Positions 1-8,888 are shown, counted from the stretch's first letter. The stretch: 64,000 bases of DNA from Rummeliibacillus suwonensis (GCF_007896435.1 NZ_VCBL01000001.1:1698271-1762270); one strand, 5' to 3'. Notes: generated by a model not told the origin, from the sequence alone. Numbers and translations: made by a program.

Positions 1-108
1 TCAAGCTTTTCCCGTAGGAGTCGCCGTCTTCCGCTCCACAACTATCAAAATTAGTTATTCTTAAATGTTCGTATTTTTTAAAAAGAAAATGATTTATGAA
101 ATTGATTC
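1..108. repeat. Family A element, right part, cut by the window edge
   Basis: The last 88 bases match the right part of the intact copy at 9887-10274 almost base for base and end in the same inverted terminus, GATTC at 104-108. Compared with that copy, a block of about 60 bases is missing. The missing block is flanked by AGGA in the intact copy, so it was probably lost by recombination between short direct repeats. The left end is outside the window. The following four bases, AGCT, would be the target duplication if this copy follows the rule seen in the intact ones. Confidence 0.8.
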
Positions 109-535
109 AGCTATATTTATTTTTAAAGTAAAATACAACGGACACGATGATGACTACAAATAGAACGACGCCCCAAATCATAATAAATCCCATTGTATTG
201 CCGTATAACTTAATCTTTTCATTCGTGTTTTCGCTTAAAAGCGTACTTTGGTGTTTCTCCATATACTCTGCAACATCTAACATATGTAAAAATTTCTCTT
301 TTGAAAAATTATTGGTCAACCGAATTTGCAAATTTTGATAGTAGATTTTATCCCATTTATATGGATTTGTCTCAAAAGGCTCCCCATGATTGGCTTCCCA
401 AAATTCTTCTTTTTGTTCATTTATCACTTGTAAAATAGACTCTTTTTCAGTTGGATGATCTACAATATATTGAATCAAAGCTTTTCGCCTTTGAATAGAA
501 TCTTCCAGTGATAATATTTTCTCCAAAGTATCCAT
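107..535 (-). CDS. Hypothetical protein with one C-terminal membrane segment
   Basis: I do not recognise this 142-residue protein. Residues 1-110 are hydrophilic, charged and probably helical. Residues about 114-136 form one strong membrane segment, and a short basic tail (K-N-K-Y-S) follows. It could be a tail-anchored cytoplasmic-facing protein. The start is an ATG preceded by a purine-rich AGAGAGAG, a modest ribosome site. The TGA stop is formed across the junction with the family A element at 1-108: the last codon is AGC, the T belongs to the flanking AGCT, and GA is the element terminus. The original C-terminus may therefore have been longer. Confidence 0.6.
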   Translation of the reverse strand: MDTLEKILSLEDSIQRRKALIQYIVDHPTEKESILQVINEQKEEFWEANHGEPFETNPYKWDKIYYQNLQIRLTNNFSKEKFLHMLDVAEYMEKHQSTLLSENTNEKIKLYGNTMGFIMIWGVVLFVVIIVSVVFYFKNKYS

Positions 536-588
536 CTTGCTCTCTCTACCTTTCTAATCGTATTTTAAGACGCAGCGTGGTACACATT

Positions 589-792
589 CTAATTTGGTTT
601 TCGTTTGAAGTAGAGGTATACGAGAATTACGGCTAATGGTGGAAAAACAAATAAAATAACGTTCGTTATTTTATAAATAATAAACATAACAACTAGGCTA
701 ATTAAAAAACTAATGAAATACCAAAACCACATATATGAAAACACTCTCCAACTTTTTTCTTTTAGTATACACTCTTCCCCTCCCTTCTTCAT
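589..792 (-). CDS. Small hypothetical membrane protein
   Basis: This 67-residue protein has two hydrophobic segments (roughly residues 18-40 and 43-60) and a basic end, K-R-K-P-N. I recognise no family. The ATG start at 792 has no ribosome site in front of it. The best purine-rich run, GGGAGGGG, lies inside the frame just after it, so the true start is uncertain. It lies about 50 bp upstream of the gene at 107-535 on the same strand and may be co-transcribed with it. Confidence 0.4.
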   Translation of the reverse strand: MKKGGEECILKEKSWRVFSYMWFWYFISFLISLVVMFIIYKITNVILFVFPPLAVILVYLYFKRKPN

Positions 793-961
793 TATTTAGA
801 GACAAAGTTAGACAGTATGGTAATTTAACCTATTTCTTTAGAGGAAGTTTCTTATAATAATCCCCAACTTTCTAACCTATGTTTCTAGTATAAATTTTAA
901 AAAATGACGAATCCCCCTATTTACTTTGTCCGTTTAAAGCGTTAAACTACATGTGCGAAAT

Positions 962-977
962 AGAGTGTGAACACTCT
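962..977. promoter_or_regulatory. Palindrome upstream of the PTS IIC gene
   Basis: AGAGTGTGAACACTCT has two 7-base inverted arms around GA. It ends six bases before the GAGGAGG ribosome site of the gene at 999. It could be a repressor operator or a leader hairpin. No regulator gene is adjacent, so the role is a guess. Confidence 0.35.
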
Positions 978-998
978 GATTGAGGAGGAAATTTACTA

Positions 999-2033
999 AT
1001 GAAAGATTTTTTCAACAAACTATTAACGGGGATGAGTATTGGAATTGTCGTCTCTCTAATCCCTAATGCATTGATAGGAGAGATTTTTAAGCTTTTAATT
1101 CCACATGCGCCCTTTTTGCAGACTATCTTAAATTTAACGGTTATTGTGATGAGTTTGTTACCAGCAATGATTGGCGTAACAGTTGGTATGACATTTAAAC
1201 TAACCCCCATTCAAACAGCTAGTGTTGGATTAGCTTCAGTTATAGGTAGTGGTGTAGTGACGATGAAAGAGGGAATCATGACTTTATCTGGTATCGGTGT
1301 CGTCTTGAACACTGGGATCACTGCTGCTTTAACTGTCTTATTCGTCCAATTCGTCGGAGCAAAATTAAAGGATTATACTATTCTGTTGATGCCAACATTA
1401 TCAATCTTTATTCCTGGTCTTATCGGTTATTCTATATTGCCCTATGTTAAAGCTGGTACTGGATTTATCGGTACAGGTATCCAACATGTCACAACTTTAC
1501 AGCCTATTGTAATGGGGGCCATCATCGCCGTTATCTTCTGTGTATTGATCTTGTCTCCACTCTCTACTGTTGGTGTTGCAACCGTTATTATGCTTTCAGG
1601 CATTGGATCTGGTGCGGCAAACCTTGGTATCGTATCTGCAGGAGTTGGTCTTTGCATTGCTAGCTACAGAGCAAATTCACTTGGAACAGCACTTGCACAT
1701 GTACTTGGTTCTCCCAAAATCCAAATGCGCAATTTCTTTATGAAACCCAAAATGGCCTTTCCTATGCTGATAACCGCTGCGATTTTAGGTGGATTAGCGG
1801 GCGTATTTAATATTCAAGGTACTCCAATGAGTGCTGGATTTGGTTTATCCGGTTTGATTGGTCCTTTAAACTATATAAATCTGACAAAGGATCACTGGAC
1901 AGGAACGAATATTGCCATCATGGTGACAATGTTCTTTATATTGCCGATCGTTTTAAATGTGATATTACTTCGATTATTTGAACATAAATTAAAAATGATT
2001 AAAGCGAGCGATTACAAAATATCTATTGAATAA
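999..2033 (+). CDS. PTS-type IIC membrane protein (PTS_EIIC_2 family)
   Basis: This 344-residue protein is highly hydrophobic, with about nine or ten membrane segments separated by glycine-rich turns. The overall character fits the PTS_EIIC_2 membrane domain family, stand-alone IIC-like proteins. No IIA, IIB or sugar-catabolic gene is adjacent, so sugar phosphorylation cannot be claimed. It may act as a transporter or regulator of unknown substrate. The ATG follows a strong GAGGAGG site with 9-base spacing, and a palindrome at 962-977 lies just upstream. The gene appears monocistronic, followed by 286 bases without a gene. Confidence 0.75.
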   Translation: MKDFFNKLLTGMSIGIVVSLIPNALIGEIFKLLIPHAPFLQTILNLTVIVMSLLPAMIGVTVGMTFKLTPIQTASVGLASVIGSGVVTMKEGIMTLSGIGVVLNTGITAALTVLFVQFVGAKLKDYTILLMPTLSIFIPGLIGYSILPYVKAGTGFIGTGIQHVTTLQPIVMGAIIAVIFCVLILSPLSTVGVATVIMLSGIGSGAANLGIVSAGVGLCIASYRANSLGTALAHVLGSPKIQMRNFFMKPKMAFPMLITAAILGGLAGVFNIQGTPMSAGFGLSGLIGPLNYINLTKDHWTGTNIAIMVTMFFILPIVLNVILLRLFEHKLKMIKASDYKISIE

Positions 2034-2319
2034 TGGCGGAATCCATTTTTTATATTCTAAAAAACGATTGCTTAGAAACAAAACATTGTCCATAAATCTT
2101 CGGTAAAGGCAGTGACTTTCGGAAAAATATATTCATATTTTTATGAAATAGTACGACAATGAAATTCTACTTGCAGATGATATCCTTTTAAAACAGAAAT
2201 CATCCATTAAAAAGAGCATTTACATTTATTTGAACTTTTGATCGTCAAGCAGATTTCTATCATATGAATATATTAGTTGATATAATGAAACGATTATATC
2301 AATGGAGGACTTATAACGT

Positions 2320-2841
2320 ATGAAACAAAGTGAACTACGTAAGCGAATGTTTCGCAATGAAGATCATATAAAATATTTAGACGCAGATTTACGTGTGCTA
2401 CAAGCAAAATTCGATATTGAATTTACACGTTTTCTAAAAAAAATCGGTTTAATCGATTATGATGATATTTTCGAAAAAAAAGCAACCATCGGTAAACTCT
2501 TTCAAGATCTGCCTGAAAGCAGTCCCATTAAGAAAGCCTATGATAAACATTTCAAGCATTTTCTTGCGGAAATGTTCTTCAATCTATCCATCGAAAATGA
2601 TCATTTTAAAATAGAAGTATTCATAAACAATGATGAATATATCGTTTTAGATGAAGATAAAGCAAAGATTAAGCCATTGATTGAAGATATTCATAAAGCA
2701 ATTGAAGAAATCCAAGTGGAGTATATGGCCATCCAACAAAAATATGTCGATATGCGTTATAATTTGATGGAATCGGCAGAGGATTTAACGACAGAAAAAA
2801 ATAAGATTCAAAGCGAATTACAAAAAACACAGCTTGGGTAA
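2320..2841 (+). CDS. Hypothetical cytoplasmic protein, 173 residues
   Basis: I do not recognise a family. The protein is soluble, highly charged and predicted helical, with no signal peptide or membrane segment. Residues about 115-165 are rich in E, K, Q and I/L with spacing that suggests a coiled coil. The ATG follows GGAGG with a long spacing of 11 bases. A conserved-loop hairpin at 2871-2897 begins 30 bases after the stop and probably ends the transcript. Nothing in the neighbourhood indicates a role. Confidence 0.6.
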   Translation: MKQSELRKRMFRNEDHIKYLDADLRVLQAKFDIEFTRFLKKIGLIDYDDIFEKKATIGKLFQDLPESSPIKKAYDKHFKHFLAEMFFNLSIENDHFKIEVFINNDEYIVLDEDKAKIKPLIEDIHKAIEEIQVEYMAIQQKYVDMRYNLMESAEDLTTEKNKIQSELQKTQLG

Positions 2842-2870
2842 AATCTTTACTTATAAAGTGAAGCTTCTAT

Positions 2871-2897
2871 CAGTGGGGTTTTCTTCATCCCCCACTG
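2871..2897 (+). terminator. Conserved-loop hairpin after the gene at 2320
   Basis: CAGTGGGG pairs with CCCCACTG around a TTTTCTTCAT-type loop. It is preceded by ATAAAGTGAAGCTTC, the same lead-in as family C elements. It is a solo copy of the first hairpin of family C. It lacks a long T run, so termination efficiency is uncertain. Confidence 0.55.
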
Positions 2898-3079
2898 TGC
2901 GTTGATTATTTTACAGGCAGTGAATCTCCCTTCCCTATTCACCATGTATTATTAAAAATTTGTAGTGAAAGGATACTGCCTGTTCATGTGGATAAAGAAA
3001 TTAAAAACGATTTGTTTTTCTTTTGTTATTCAGTGGTATACTATATATACGAAATCTTAATAGTTGGGAGGTTTTTGTC

Positions 3080-3283
3080 GTGGGACTTTCAAGTATCGGT
3101 GTGCCCGGATTAATCATTATTTTAGTCATTGCATTGATTGTATTCGGACCTTCCAAATTGCCACAAATCGGTAGAGCTGCTGGTGATACGATTCGTGAAT
3201 TTAAAAACTCTACACAAGAACTTAGAGATGATGTTTCACCAACCAAAAAATCTGATGACAACAAATCTACATCAGACAAATAA
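3080..3283 (+). CDS. tatA: Twin-arginine translocase subunit TatA
   Basis: This 67-residue protein has the TatA/TatE plan: a short N-terminus, one membrane segment ([12 protein letters not shown]), the conserved F-G-P-x-K-L-P hinge, an amphipathic helix ([11 protein letters not shown]) and a charged disordered tail. TatA oligomers form the pore for export of folded proteins. I place the start at the GTG at 3080, which has GGGAGG eight bases upstream; a longer frame from 3023 lacks a ribosome site and adds an unlikely extension. No tatC is adjacent. A strong terminator follows at 3312. Confidence 0.93.
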   Translation: MGLSSIGVPGLIIILVIALIVFGPSKLPQIGRAAGDTIREFKNSTQELRDDVSPTKKSDDNKSTSDK

Positions 3284-3311
3284 TCATATGTGAAAGAGCA
3301 AGGCAAGATTG

Positions 3312-3342
3312 CCGACAAAGTCATAACTTTGTCGGTATTTTT
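3312..3342 (+). terminator. Terminator of tatA
   Basis: Ten-base perfect stem CCGACAAAGT/ACTTTGTCGG with a four-base loop, followed by TATTTTTAT. It is a canonical Rho-independent terminator 29 bases after the tatA stop. Confidence 0.9.
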
Positions 3343-3453
3343 ATGTCTTCTAATGACTATAAAGCTACTAAACAAGACAAAACGCAAATAGAATAAGACA
3401 GATATTGCTTTGAACCTCTACTGACTAAAGTCGCAAGTATTCTCGGCTATTCG

Positions 3454-3667
3454 ATAAAGTGAAGCTTCCATCAGTGGGGTTTTCTTCATACTCTACTGAA
3501 ATAGAAGAACGAAAATGAAAAGCGCCACGTCCTGTGGCAACACTGAGTGACCAACATCCTGCCCCCCCGAACCAATCGGGCGCATACGGCAGTTGATCCC
3601 CACCTATCTTTCTCATTTCTCTCTAAACTTTGAGGTGGGGTCTTACTACCCGTTAACGTGGGATAAA
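3454..3667 (+). repeat. Family C element, full-length copy
   Basis: This copy of about 214 bp runs from ATAAAGTGAAGCTTC to a GGGATAAA end. It contains the lead hairpin, the shared core GCCACGTCCTGTGGC at 3524-3538, a run of conserved bases with AACCAATCGGGC, and a nested hairpin in which CCCCACCT pairs with AGGTGGGG. It shares most of its length with the copies at 31884 and 32481. The open frames running through it on the minus strand are chance. No gene fills 3284-3776. Confidence 0.8.
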
Positions 3668-3776
3668 AATGTTGATCCATTCTAATTGAAAAACATTGCA
3701 TAATTCCCCTTTTTATATACAAACATTTGTTCTTATACAGTGTTTCATGTTAAAATACTGCTAGGAGGAATTTTTT

Positions 3777-4667
3777 ATGAAAATCAAACTTAGAATACTT
3801 TTCACTCTTTTTAGCATCCTACTGCTGACAGGATGTACAATTACATTAAACGAAGCCGATTCATCAGACACTTCAGAGACAAAGCCTGTTACTTCAGCAA
3901 ATGATCAAGTCTTTGTACATATTATAGATATAGGACAAGGTGATTCAATATTTATCCAAACACCGAAAGAAAACATTGTGATTGATGGTGGGAACAAAGG
4001 AAAAGGTGAAACAGTCATCGATTATTTAAAGGAGCATGGTGTAAAACAGCTAGATGCCGTCATTTCCACACATCCAGACGCTGATCATATCAGCGGACTA
4101 GCTGATATCATTAATGCTTTTCCTGTTCAATCTGTTTATGCACCACGTATTACACATACAACCGTTGCATATCGTAACTTTTTACAATCTGTAAAAGCTC
4201 AAGGATTAAAAATAAAAGTAGCTAAAAAAGATGTTCAAATACCTGTAAGTGAACAATCCCTTGATCTACATTTTATTGGACCTACAAAAAATTACAGCAA
4301 AAATGACTTAAATGACTGGAGTGCTGTATTGCTGATGCAACATGGTGACAAGAAATTCTTATTTACAGGTGATGCTGAAACACAAGCCGAAGAAGATATG
4401 TTGGAAGCTGGTATTGTCCCTAAAGTAGATGTATTAAAAGTCAGTCATCATGGGGCGAGAGAGGCTTCTAATTCAGACTTTTTAGCAGTGGCAAAACCTA
4501 CTTATGCCGCAATTAGTGTTGGTAAGGATAATCGTTATGGTCACCCAACAGCTGAAGCCTTACATCGTTTAAAAACTATTCATGCAAAAATTTATCGAAC
4601 TGATCAACATGGAACGATCGTCTTTACTTCAAATGGTACTAAAATTTCTGTAAAGGTGGAGAGATAA
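3777..4667 (+). CDS. Secreted MBL-fold hydrolase lipoprotein, ComEC C-terminal type
   Basis: This 296-residue protein begins with a lipoprotein signal peptide (lipobox L-L-T-G-C, Cys about 20), a short polar linker, then a metallo-beta-lactamase fold as in the C-terminal nuclease domain of ComEC/Rec2. Visible metal motifs are S-T-H-P-D-A-D-H, F-T-G-D-A-E and V-S-H-H-G. The protein is likely anchored on the outer face of the membrane, where it could cleave DNA or a phosphoester; the substrate is not shown. The ATG follows AGGAGG. The next gene, a DUF3006 protein, starts immediately after the stop, a pairing common in Bacillales. Confidence 0.85.
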   Translation: MKIKLRILFTLFSILLLTGCTITLNEADSSDTSETKPVTSANDQVFVHIIDIGQGDSIFIQTPKENIVIDGGNKGKGETVIDYLKEHGVKQLDAVISTHPDADHISGLADIINAFPVQSVYAPRITHTTVAYRNFLQSVKAQGLKIKVAKKDVQIPVSEQSLDLHFIGPTKNYSKNDLNDWSAVLLMQHGDKKFLFTGDAETQAEEDMLEAGIVPKVDVLKVSHHGAREASNSDFLAVAKPTYAAISVGKDNRYGHPTAEALHRLKTIHAKIYRTDQHGTIVFTSNGTKISVKVER

Positions 4668-4883
4668 ATGCAAAAAGGCATTATTGACCGTTTTGAAGGG
4701 AATTTCGCGATCATTGAAATTGGTGATCATACAATCGACATCCCTAAGTCAAAATTACCTATAAATGTTAATGTTGGCGATCAAGTGATGATTGATGGAA
4801 AAACCATTACATTGGATTCTGAAGGTACAAAAAAATTAAGAGCTGAAATCGATGCACTAGCAGATGATTTATTTGAAGAATAA
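4668..4883 (+). CDS. DUF3006 domain protein
   Basis: This 71-residue protein has the DUF3006 pattern: opening I-I-D-R-F-E-G, I-I-E-I-G, then V-G-D-Q-V-M-I-D-G. It is probably a small beta-barrel. The ATG follows the MBL lipoprotein stop with no gap, and GGTGGAGAG at the end of that gene serves as ribosome site, so the two are translationally coupled. The partnership with an MBL hydrolase is usual for this family, but its job is unknown. Confidence 0.85.
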   Translation: MQKGIIDRFEGNFAIIEIGDHTIDIPKSKLPINVNVGDQVMIDGKTITLDSEGTKKLRAEIDALADDLFEE

Positions 4884-4971
4884 TATTTTTCGACAAATGT
4901 TGATTGCTTTCCAAACAAACATTTGATACTATTATTACACATAAGTTTTATTTAAAAATATCATAATTAGA

Positions 4972-5003
4972 AGAGAAATCATGATGATTTCTCTCTCTTT
5001 TTA
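4972..5003 (+). terminator. Terminator of the MBL-DUF3006 operon
   Basis: AGAGAAATCAT pairs with ATGATTTCTCT and is followed by CTCTTTTTATTT. It lies 89 bases after the DUF3006 stop. Nothing else is visible between 5004 and 5192. Confidence 0.85.
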
Positions 5004-5192
5004 TTTAGACTTTTTATTGATGGCACAGCTACCTTTTACAGAAGACTTCTCAGTAAATCTTCGTTTGTATTAAAAACGATAGCCACACATACAAGGATAT
5101 CAGAAACACATTTTCCTGCTTTTATACTGATTTTGCCGATGATCAACTACAATATTTAAAATAGAGACTTTTTATAAAATTTTCAAACCCAA

Positions 5193-5227
5193 AAAGAGAT
5201 ATTCAGCCAAATTCTGAATATCTCTTT
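5193..5227 (-). terminator. Terminator of the tRNA unit
   Basis: AAAGAGATATTCAG pairs perfectly with CTGAATATCTCTTT around a seven-base loop, followed on the minus strand by TTTGGG. It sits just after the tRNA-Phe gene in its reading direction. Confidence 0.75.
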
Positions 5228-5234
5228 CTTCTTA

Positions 5235-5307
5235 TGGGTCGGGACAGAATCGAACTGCCGACACTTAGAGCTTCAATCTAATGCTCTACCAACTGAGCTA
5301 CCGACCC
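5235..5307 (-). tRNA. tRNA-Phe (anticodon GAA)
   Basis: The minus strand folds as a full cloverleaf: acceptor GGGTCGG/CCGACCC, D arm GCTC/GAGC, anticodon stem TTAGA/TCTAA with loop TTGAAGC giving anticodon GAA, and a T arm GGCAG/CTGTC with loop TTCGATT. The discriminator base is A and CCA is not encoded. It is 100 bases downstream of tRNA-Gly and shares its terminator. Confidence 0.95.
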
Positions 5308-5407
5308 GATATGGAAAATGAAAAGCGGATTTGCCACCATATTTGAGACATTAAATGGTTTCCAAACCCAATCCTTTCAACCGCATTGGATGCTCTTCCA
5401 TTTGTGA

Positions 5408-5479
5408 AGCGGAAGACGGGGCTCGAACCCGCGACCCTCACCTTGGGAAGGTGATGTTCTACCACTGAACTACTTCCGC
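5408..5479 (-). tRNA. tRNA-Gly (anticodon CCC)
   Basis: The cloverleaf reads acceptor GCGGAAG/CTTCCGC, D arm GTTC/GAAC, anticodon stem TCACC/GGTGA with loop TTCCCAA, and T arm GCGGG/CCCGT. The anticodon is CCC, which reads GGG, rather than the common GCC or TCC. CCA is not encoded. About 35 bases upstream on the minus strand, TGCTATAAT at 5514-5522 is an extended -10 promoter. Confidence 0.93.
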
Positions 5480-5600
5480 AAAATTATAATCATATATCTT
5501 TTCGACAACTAATATTATAGCACTGAATATTTATAATGGCTAGTATCCTATACAAACTTTCCAATTTTTTTCTGACCTCTTTTAGGTTCCTAAATCAATC

Positions 5601-5728
5601 AAACTTCACACGGTGAGGATTCCTTCATCCCTCACTGTGTGTAAGTTAATGCAGGCTTGTTAAAATCTATTGATCATCTTTTTGACGCTTGGAGAGTAGG
5701 AGTCTTGCTACCAATTAGGTAGGATAAA
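5601..5728 (+). repeat. Degenerate family C element
   Basis: This shortened relative begins with AAACTTCACACGG. It keeps the first hairpin (GGTGAGG/CCCTCAC with loop ATTCCTTCAT) and the right end (a GTCTTGCTACC-like stretch and AGGATAAAC), but the central core with GCCACGTCCTGTGGC is missing. The stem bases differ from other copies while pairing and loop are kept. Confidence 0.55.
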
Positions 5729-5780
5729 CTAATAGCCTATGGTAAGCATCTAGTTAAAATATATTAGATGTTACAGTAGT

Positions 5781-6161
5781 TTATTTTAATACATAATCTG
5801 CTAGAACACTTTGGATTTTATAGATATCTAATGTTTTATTGAATCTTTTTTGAATAGGCTCTGTACCATTCGATAACCATATTTTCAGCTCTGCTTCGAG
5901 ATCAAAAGTACCCGCTGTTTCAACAGAGAAGTGCGTAACACTCCTATATGGAATGGAATGGTATTCGATTTTTTTACCAGTAACCCCCTGCTTATCAATT
6001 AAAAGCAAACGTTTATCTGTAAATACAAACATATCTCGGATCAATTTATAAGCTTGCTCTACCCTTTCACTTTTGCCTAATAATTTTTTCACTTCAGATT
6101 CGATTGCATTCAAATTGACTTCTGATGCATTTCCTATTAGACCATCGAATAACCCCAGCAC
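5781..6161 (-). CDS. Bacterial PH-domain protein (YvbH N-terminal type)
   Basis: This 126-residue soluble protein matches the bacterial pleckstrin-like domain family: a central F-V-F-T-D-K-R-L-L-L-I-D-K-Q-G motif, then K-I-E-Y-H-S-I-P-Y-R-S-V, and a C-terminal helix ending L-A-D-Y-V-L-K. Such proteins occur as oligomers of unknown function. The start is a GTG at 6161 with GGAGGAG six bases upstream. It stands alone; the next gene on the strand is a rocB-like peptidase about 110 bp upstream. Confidence 0.85.
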   Translation of the reverse strand: MLGLFDGLIGNASEVNLNAIESEVKKLLGKSERVEQAYKLIRDMFVFTDKRLLLIDKQGVTGKKIEYHSIPYRSVTHFSVETAGTFDLEAELKIWLSNGTEPIQKRFNKTLDIYKIQSVLADYVLK

Positions 6162-6270
6162 AACTCCTCCTCTTTCTCATCTTCTTCTTTCACATTATCA
6201 TCTCGATATAGCTCAGCATCGTTAAAAAAATCATTTTCTTTATCACATTCTATTAAAGATGATTCCTGCA

Positions 6271-7875
6271 TTATTCCACGACTTGAATCCTTTTGCTGAC
6301 ATATTTTAATAATTCGTATAATAATTCAGGCATTTCTTCAAAAGCACTTTTGACATGTAGTCGTTCGGAAATTTGATGAGCGTCTTTACCATATGGGCCT
6401 ACATTTAAAACAGGTGCTGAAAACTGCGACATTTCTTGAAATGGAATATCATATGTTTCACCCCATACTGGTGTATTTTTCTCATATGCTTTCCAATCTT
6501 TATCTACACGAAATTGACAATAGCTTAAATCACAAATTCCATTAAAGTAATGAATCTGTTCAAGAGGGATATTGTATTTCTTGGCTTCTTCAAGTAAAAG
6601 TGAAATAGCACCTTGTATCAACAAATTATTGGATGAATTGGCTGGTGGATAGTAAGGTGGTGCAAAAAGTAATATGACTGCAGGTGCCAATTCCCGACAA
6701 TGGATCAATAATTGATCTGCAATTCGCAATGACCTTTCACGATCATCATAGGATCCATTGGCTATAACAAATGTTTTTAGCTCATTTACCTTTTCTGTCC
6801 CCAGTTTTTGTACTGCATACGCGTACAATTCTTCAAATCGTATTACACTGATCGTCCCAATGGTAGAGACCCCTTGTTTTTGACAAATTATTTCATAACG
6901 CGACTGACACTTTGCCATCGCTTCTTTTGCTACTTCCTCAAAGATGTCCATGATTTCACCTGCACTACGTTTCATCAAGAAAACATTGTACATGGTCATA
7001 GCACGATAGGGCGTTTGTGTCGAATATTGATTCTTTAAATCTTTTAACTGTAGTGAAACTGGGAGCGGTGTCAGCTCTCCGAAGTCTTCTTCACAAAATT
7101 TATCATTCCATTCCATCTCTGCTGTTAAAAAAGCACTCATAAATGGTGCAGTGATTCCTTTTAACGGTTCCCCAACATGAGTTTCTTTTCCGTAGAAAAG
7201 AGCTGCCGGCATAATCTTACCGATTGTCCCCGAATAGACATATTCCTTTAAGTCGGCAGGACCTTGTGAAAAAGATGGTTCGCTATTTAAAAATAATATA
7301 AATGTTAAATCTTGTTTCTTTTGTAATTCTGATATATGCTTCACTGCTTGCCGCATGCCTGCAGAATTCACTTCTTCATCAGGTACGGTGACAAGTAGAA
7401 GATTTATAGGCCATTCTTCCATTATGGCTGTTTCTACCAATTGCAAATGCAACGCTAAACCCATTTTCATATCCATTACACCACGACCAAATAAGTAATC
7501 TCCACTTGCCAAATCCTTTTTAGCCGATAAATTTAGCATGCTCGGGTCCGCTCTAAAAGCATTTGTTAACTCTTCCGGCATTGTTGCTAAAGGCATAAAC
7601 GAACCATACTCTTCAATCTGAACTGTATCAAAATGGCTGATTAATACAACTGTTTCCTCAACATTTGGATTTTTATATAAAGCTGACACTAGTTGCCTCT
7701 CATGGTCAACATCACAAAAAGTTAAATACGATGGATGATCTACAAAATATTGAAGTTGCTGCAATTTTGCCTGAAGCTTCTTCGAAAATTGTTGCTCCCC
7801 TTTTGTCAATGTCTGACTTTCCCAACTTACAAGCTCACAAAGCAATGCACGTAATTTTTCCGGTGTATCCCACAT
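6271..7875 (-). CDS. rocB: M20-family peptidase, RocB-like
   Basis: This protein of about 534 residues has the M20 zinc-peptidase layout: S-H-F-D-T-V (first metal His/Asp), G-R-G-V-M-D-M-K-M-G (second Asp) and V-P-D-E-E-V (catalytic and metal Glu). Length and sequence character fit RocB, the arginine-utilisation protein of Bacillus, whose reaction is not established. I place the start at the second of two tandem ATGs (7875), since GTGGGGG lies five bases upstream; the frame opens 15 bases earlier at 7890 without a usable ribosome site. No other arginine-catabolic genes are near, so the link to arginine is by family only. Confidence 0.8.
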   Translation of the reverse strand: MWDTPEKLRALLCELVSWESQTLTKGEQQFSKKLQAKLQQLQYFVDHPSYLTFCDVDHERQLVSALYKNPNVEETVVLISHFDTVQIEEYGSFMPLATMPEELTNAFRADPSMLNLSAKKDLASGDYLFGRGVMDMKMGLALHLQLVETAIMEEWPINLLLVTVPDEEVNSAGMRQAVKHISELQKKQDLTFILFLNSEPSFSQGPADLKEYVYSGTIGKIMPAALFYGKETHVGEPLKGITAPFMSAFLTAEMEWNDKFCEEDFGELTPLPVSLQLKDLKNQYSTQTPYRAMTMYNVFLMKRSAGEIMDIFEEVAKEAMAKCQSRYEIICQKQGVSTIGTISVIRFEELYAYAVQKLGTEKVNELKTFVIANGSYDDRERSLRIADQLLIHCRELAPAVILLFAPPYYPPANSSNNLLIQGAISLLLEEAKKYNIPLEQIHYFNGICDLSYCQFRVDKDWKAYEKNTPVWGETYDIPFQEMSQFSAPVLNVGPYGKDAHQISERLHVKSAFEEMPELLYELLKYVSKRIQVVE

Positions 7876-8308
7876 CATTTCCCCCACCATCCTTTAAAAA
7901 TTATGAAATTATCTTGCAGTATTCTTCCTATTGCTCCTAAATTTCCATCCGAAAGAACACCATAAAAAGGAAATAGTACAGTTTGAATATACGTGAGTTT
8001 TACTATATAGTCAATGTTCAGAAATCTGACATATCATAATTTTCCTAACATAAAACGTTAGATTTAATTTAATTCTATCTTTTTATTCTATTTAAAATCA
8101 TTTGATCATTTAAAATTGTACTATCACAGCAATTAAATGTAATAAAATATAACATTTTAATAAATTTTTATCTATTAATGATGCTATCCAAAGATTTTAT
8201 TTTGGGATTTTTCCCCATTCATTCACAAATTCTTTATAAATATCATCCAATGTAAAAACTTTTTTATCCATTAATTTACACTAATTGAATACTATTTGTC
8301 GAATAGAA

Positions 8309-8334
8309 AAGCACCTACGATAACGTAAGTGCTT
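8309..8334 (-). terminator. Terminator of the gene at 8667
   Basis: On the minus strand AAGCACTTACG pairs with CGTAGGTGCTT (one mismatch), followed by TTCTATTC. It lies beyond a family A remnant that separates it from the gene. The rest of 7891-8390 holds no gene apart from a 24-codon open frame at 8197-8271 without a ribosome site. Confidence 0.6.
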
Positions 8335-8390
8335 AAATTTAAAATTATTTTTACCAATACAAAAGTTGCCACTAGAAGTTGTTTTGAAAT

Positions 8391-8642
8391 ACGCCCGCAG
8401 AAACAATTATAGGGCCACAAAGCCTAATTTCGCCACATCCTGTGGCAACGACTTCACATCTGTCGCTTACGCTTTCGATGCGGAAGAAAATCTGCAATCA
8501 ACATCGTGTTGACCCAAGGAGCTTAAGGCCAAGCCCGTGAAAAGCGCCGTATGTAGCGGAACAAAATTTCTGAATATTAATGCTCATATAGATGTAAAAT
8601 GTTCGCATTTCTTATCTGAATTTTGCATTATGAAATTGATTC
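8391..8642 (+). repeat. Family A element, left end missing
   Basis: The sequence from GCCCGCAG to TTATGAAATTGATTC matches the right two thirds of the intact copy at 25071-25458. It includes the shared core GCCACATCCTGTGGC (8432-8446), here with a perfect six-base stem. No left inverted terminus is present. The segment around 8449-8490 differs from the other copies. The flanking bases are AAAT. Confidence 0.75.
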
Positions 8643-8666
8643 AAATATACAAATAAAGTTTTATTT

Positions 8667-8888
8667 TCATAAATTCTGATTTTTATTTCTTCTTTCGATT
8701 TTTTTTATGATTTCATTGATTCTTATTAACAGCGTGATAATTACACTTAATATAGCAACATTTAAAATATTCATAAGAATGATTACTTCTGATGCAGTTG
8801 GGGCACCTTGACCTATTTGCAAAATCACAATTCCTAATATACAACAAAAGGCAAAAATTAAAATAGCAATTGATATATAACGACTCAT
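8667..8888 (-). CDS. Small hypothetical membrane protein
   Basis: This 73-residue protein has two membrane segments (about residues 5-26 and 34-56) and a basic charged tail (K-K-I-E-R-R-N-K-N-Q-N-L). The layout resembles short two-helix membrane proteins of unknown role. The ATG follows GGGTG with good spacing. A family A remnant ends 25 bp after the stop, so the gene's own downstream region has been displaced. Confidence 0.55.
   Translation of the reverse strand: MSRYISIAILIFAFCCILGIVILQIGQGAPTASEVIILMNILNVAILSVIITLLIRINEIIKKIERRNKNQNL

Noticed and set aside
3425-3722. Minus-strand open frames across the family C element
   Set aside because: They translate the repeat itself; no ribosome site, and the same frames are not conserved in other copies.
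3722-3735. LexA-like box AAACATTTGTTC upstream of the MBL lipoprotein gene
   Set aside because: It lacks the G of the left GAAC half-site, so it does not meet the SOS consensus.
8197-8271. 24-residue open frame on the minus strand, M-D-K-K-V-F-T-L-D-D-I
   Set aside because: Protein-like composition but no ribosome site; at most a remnant.
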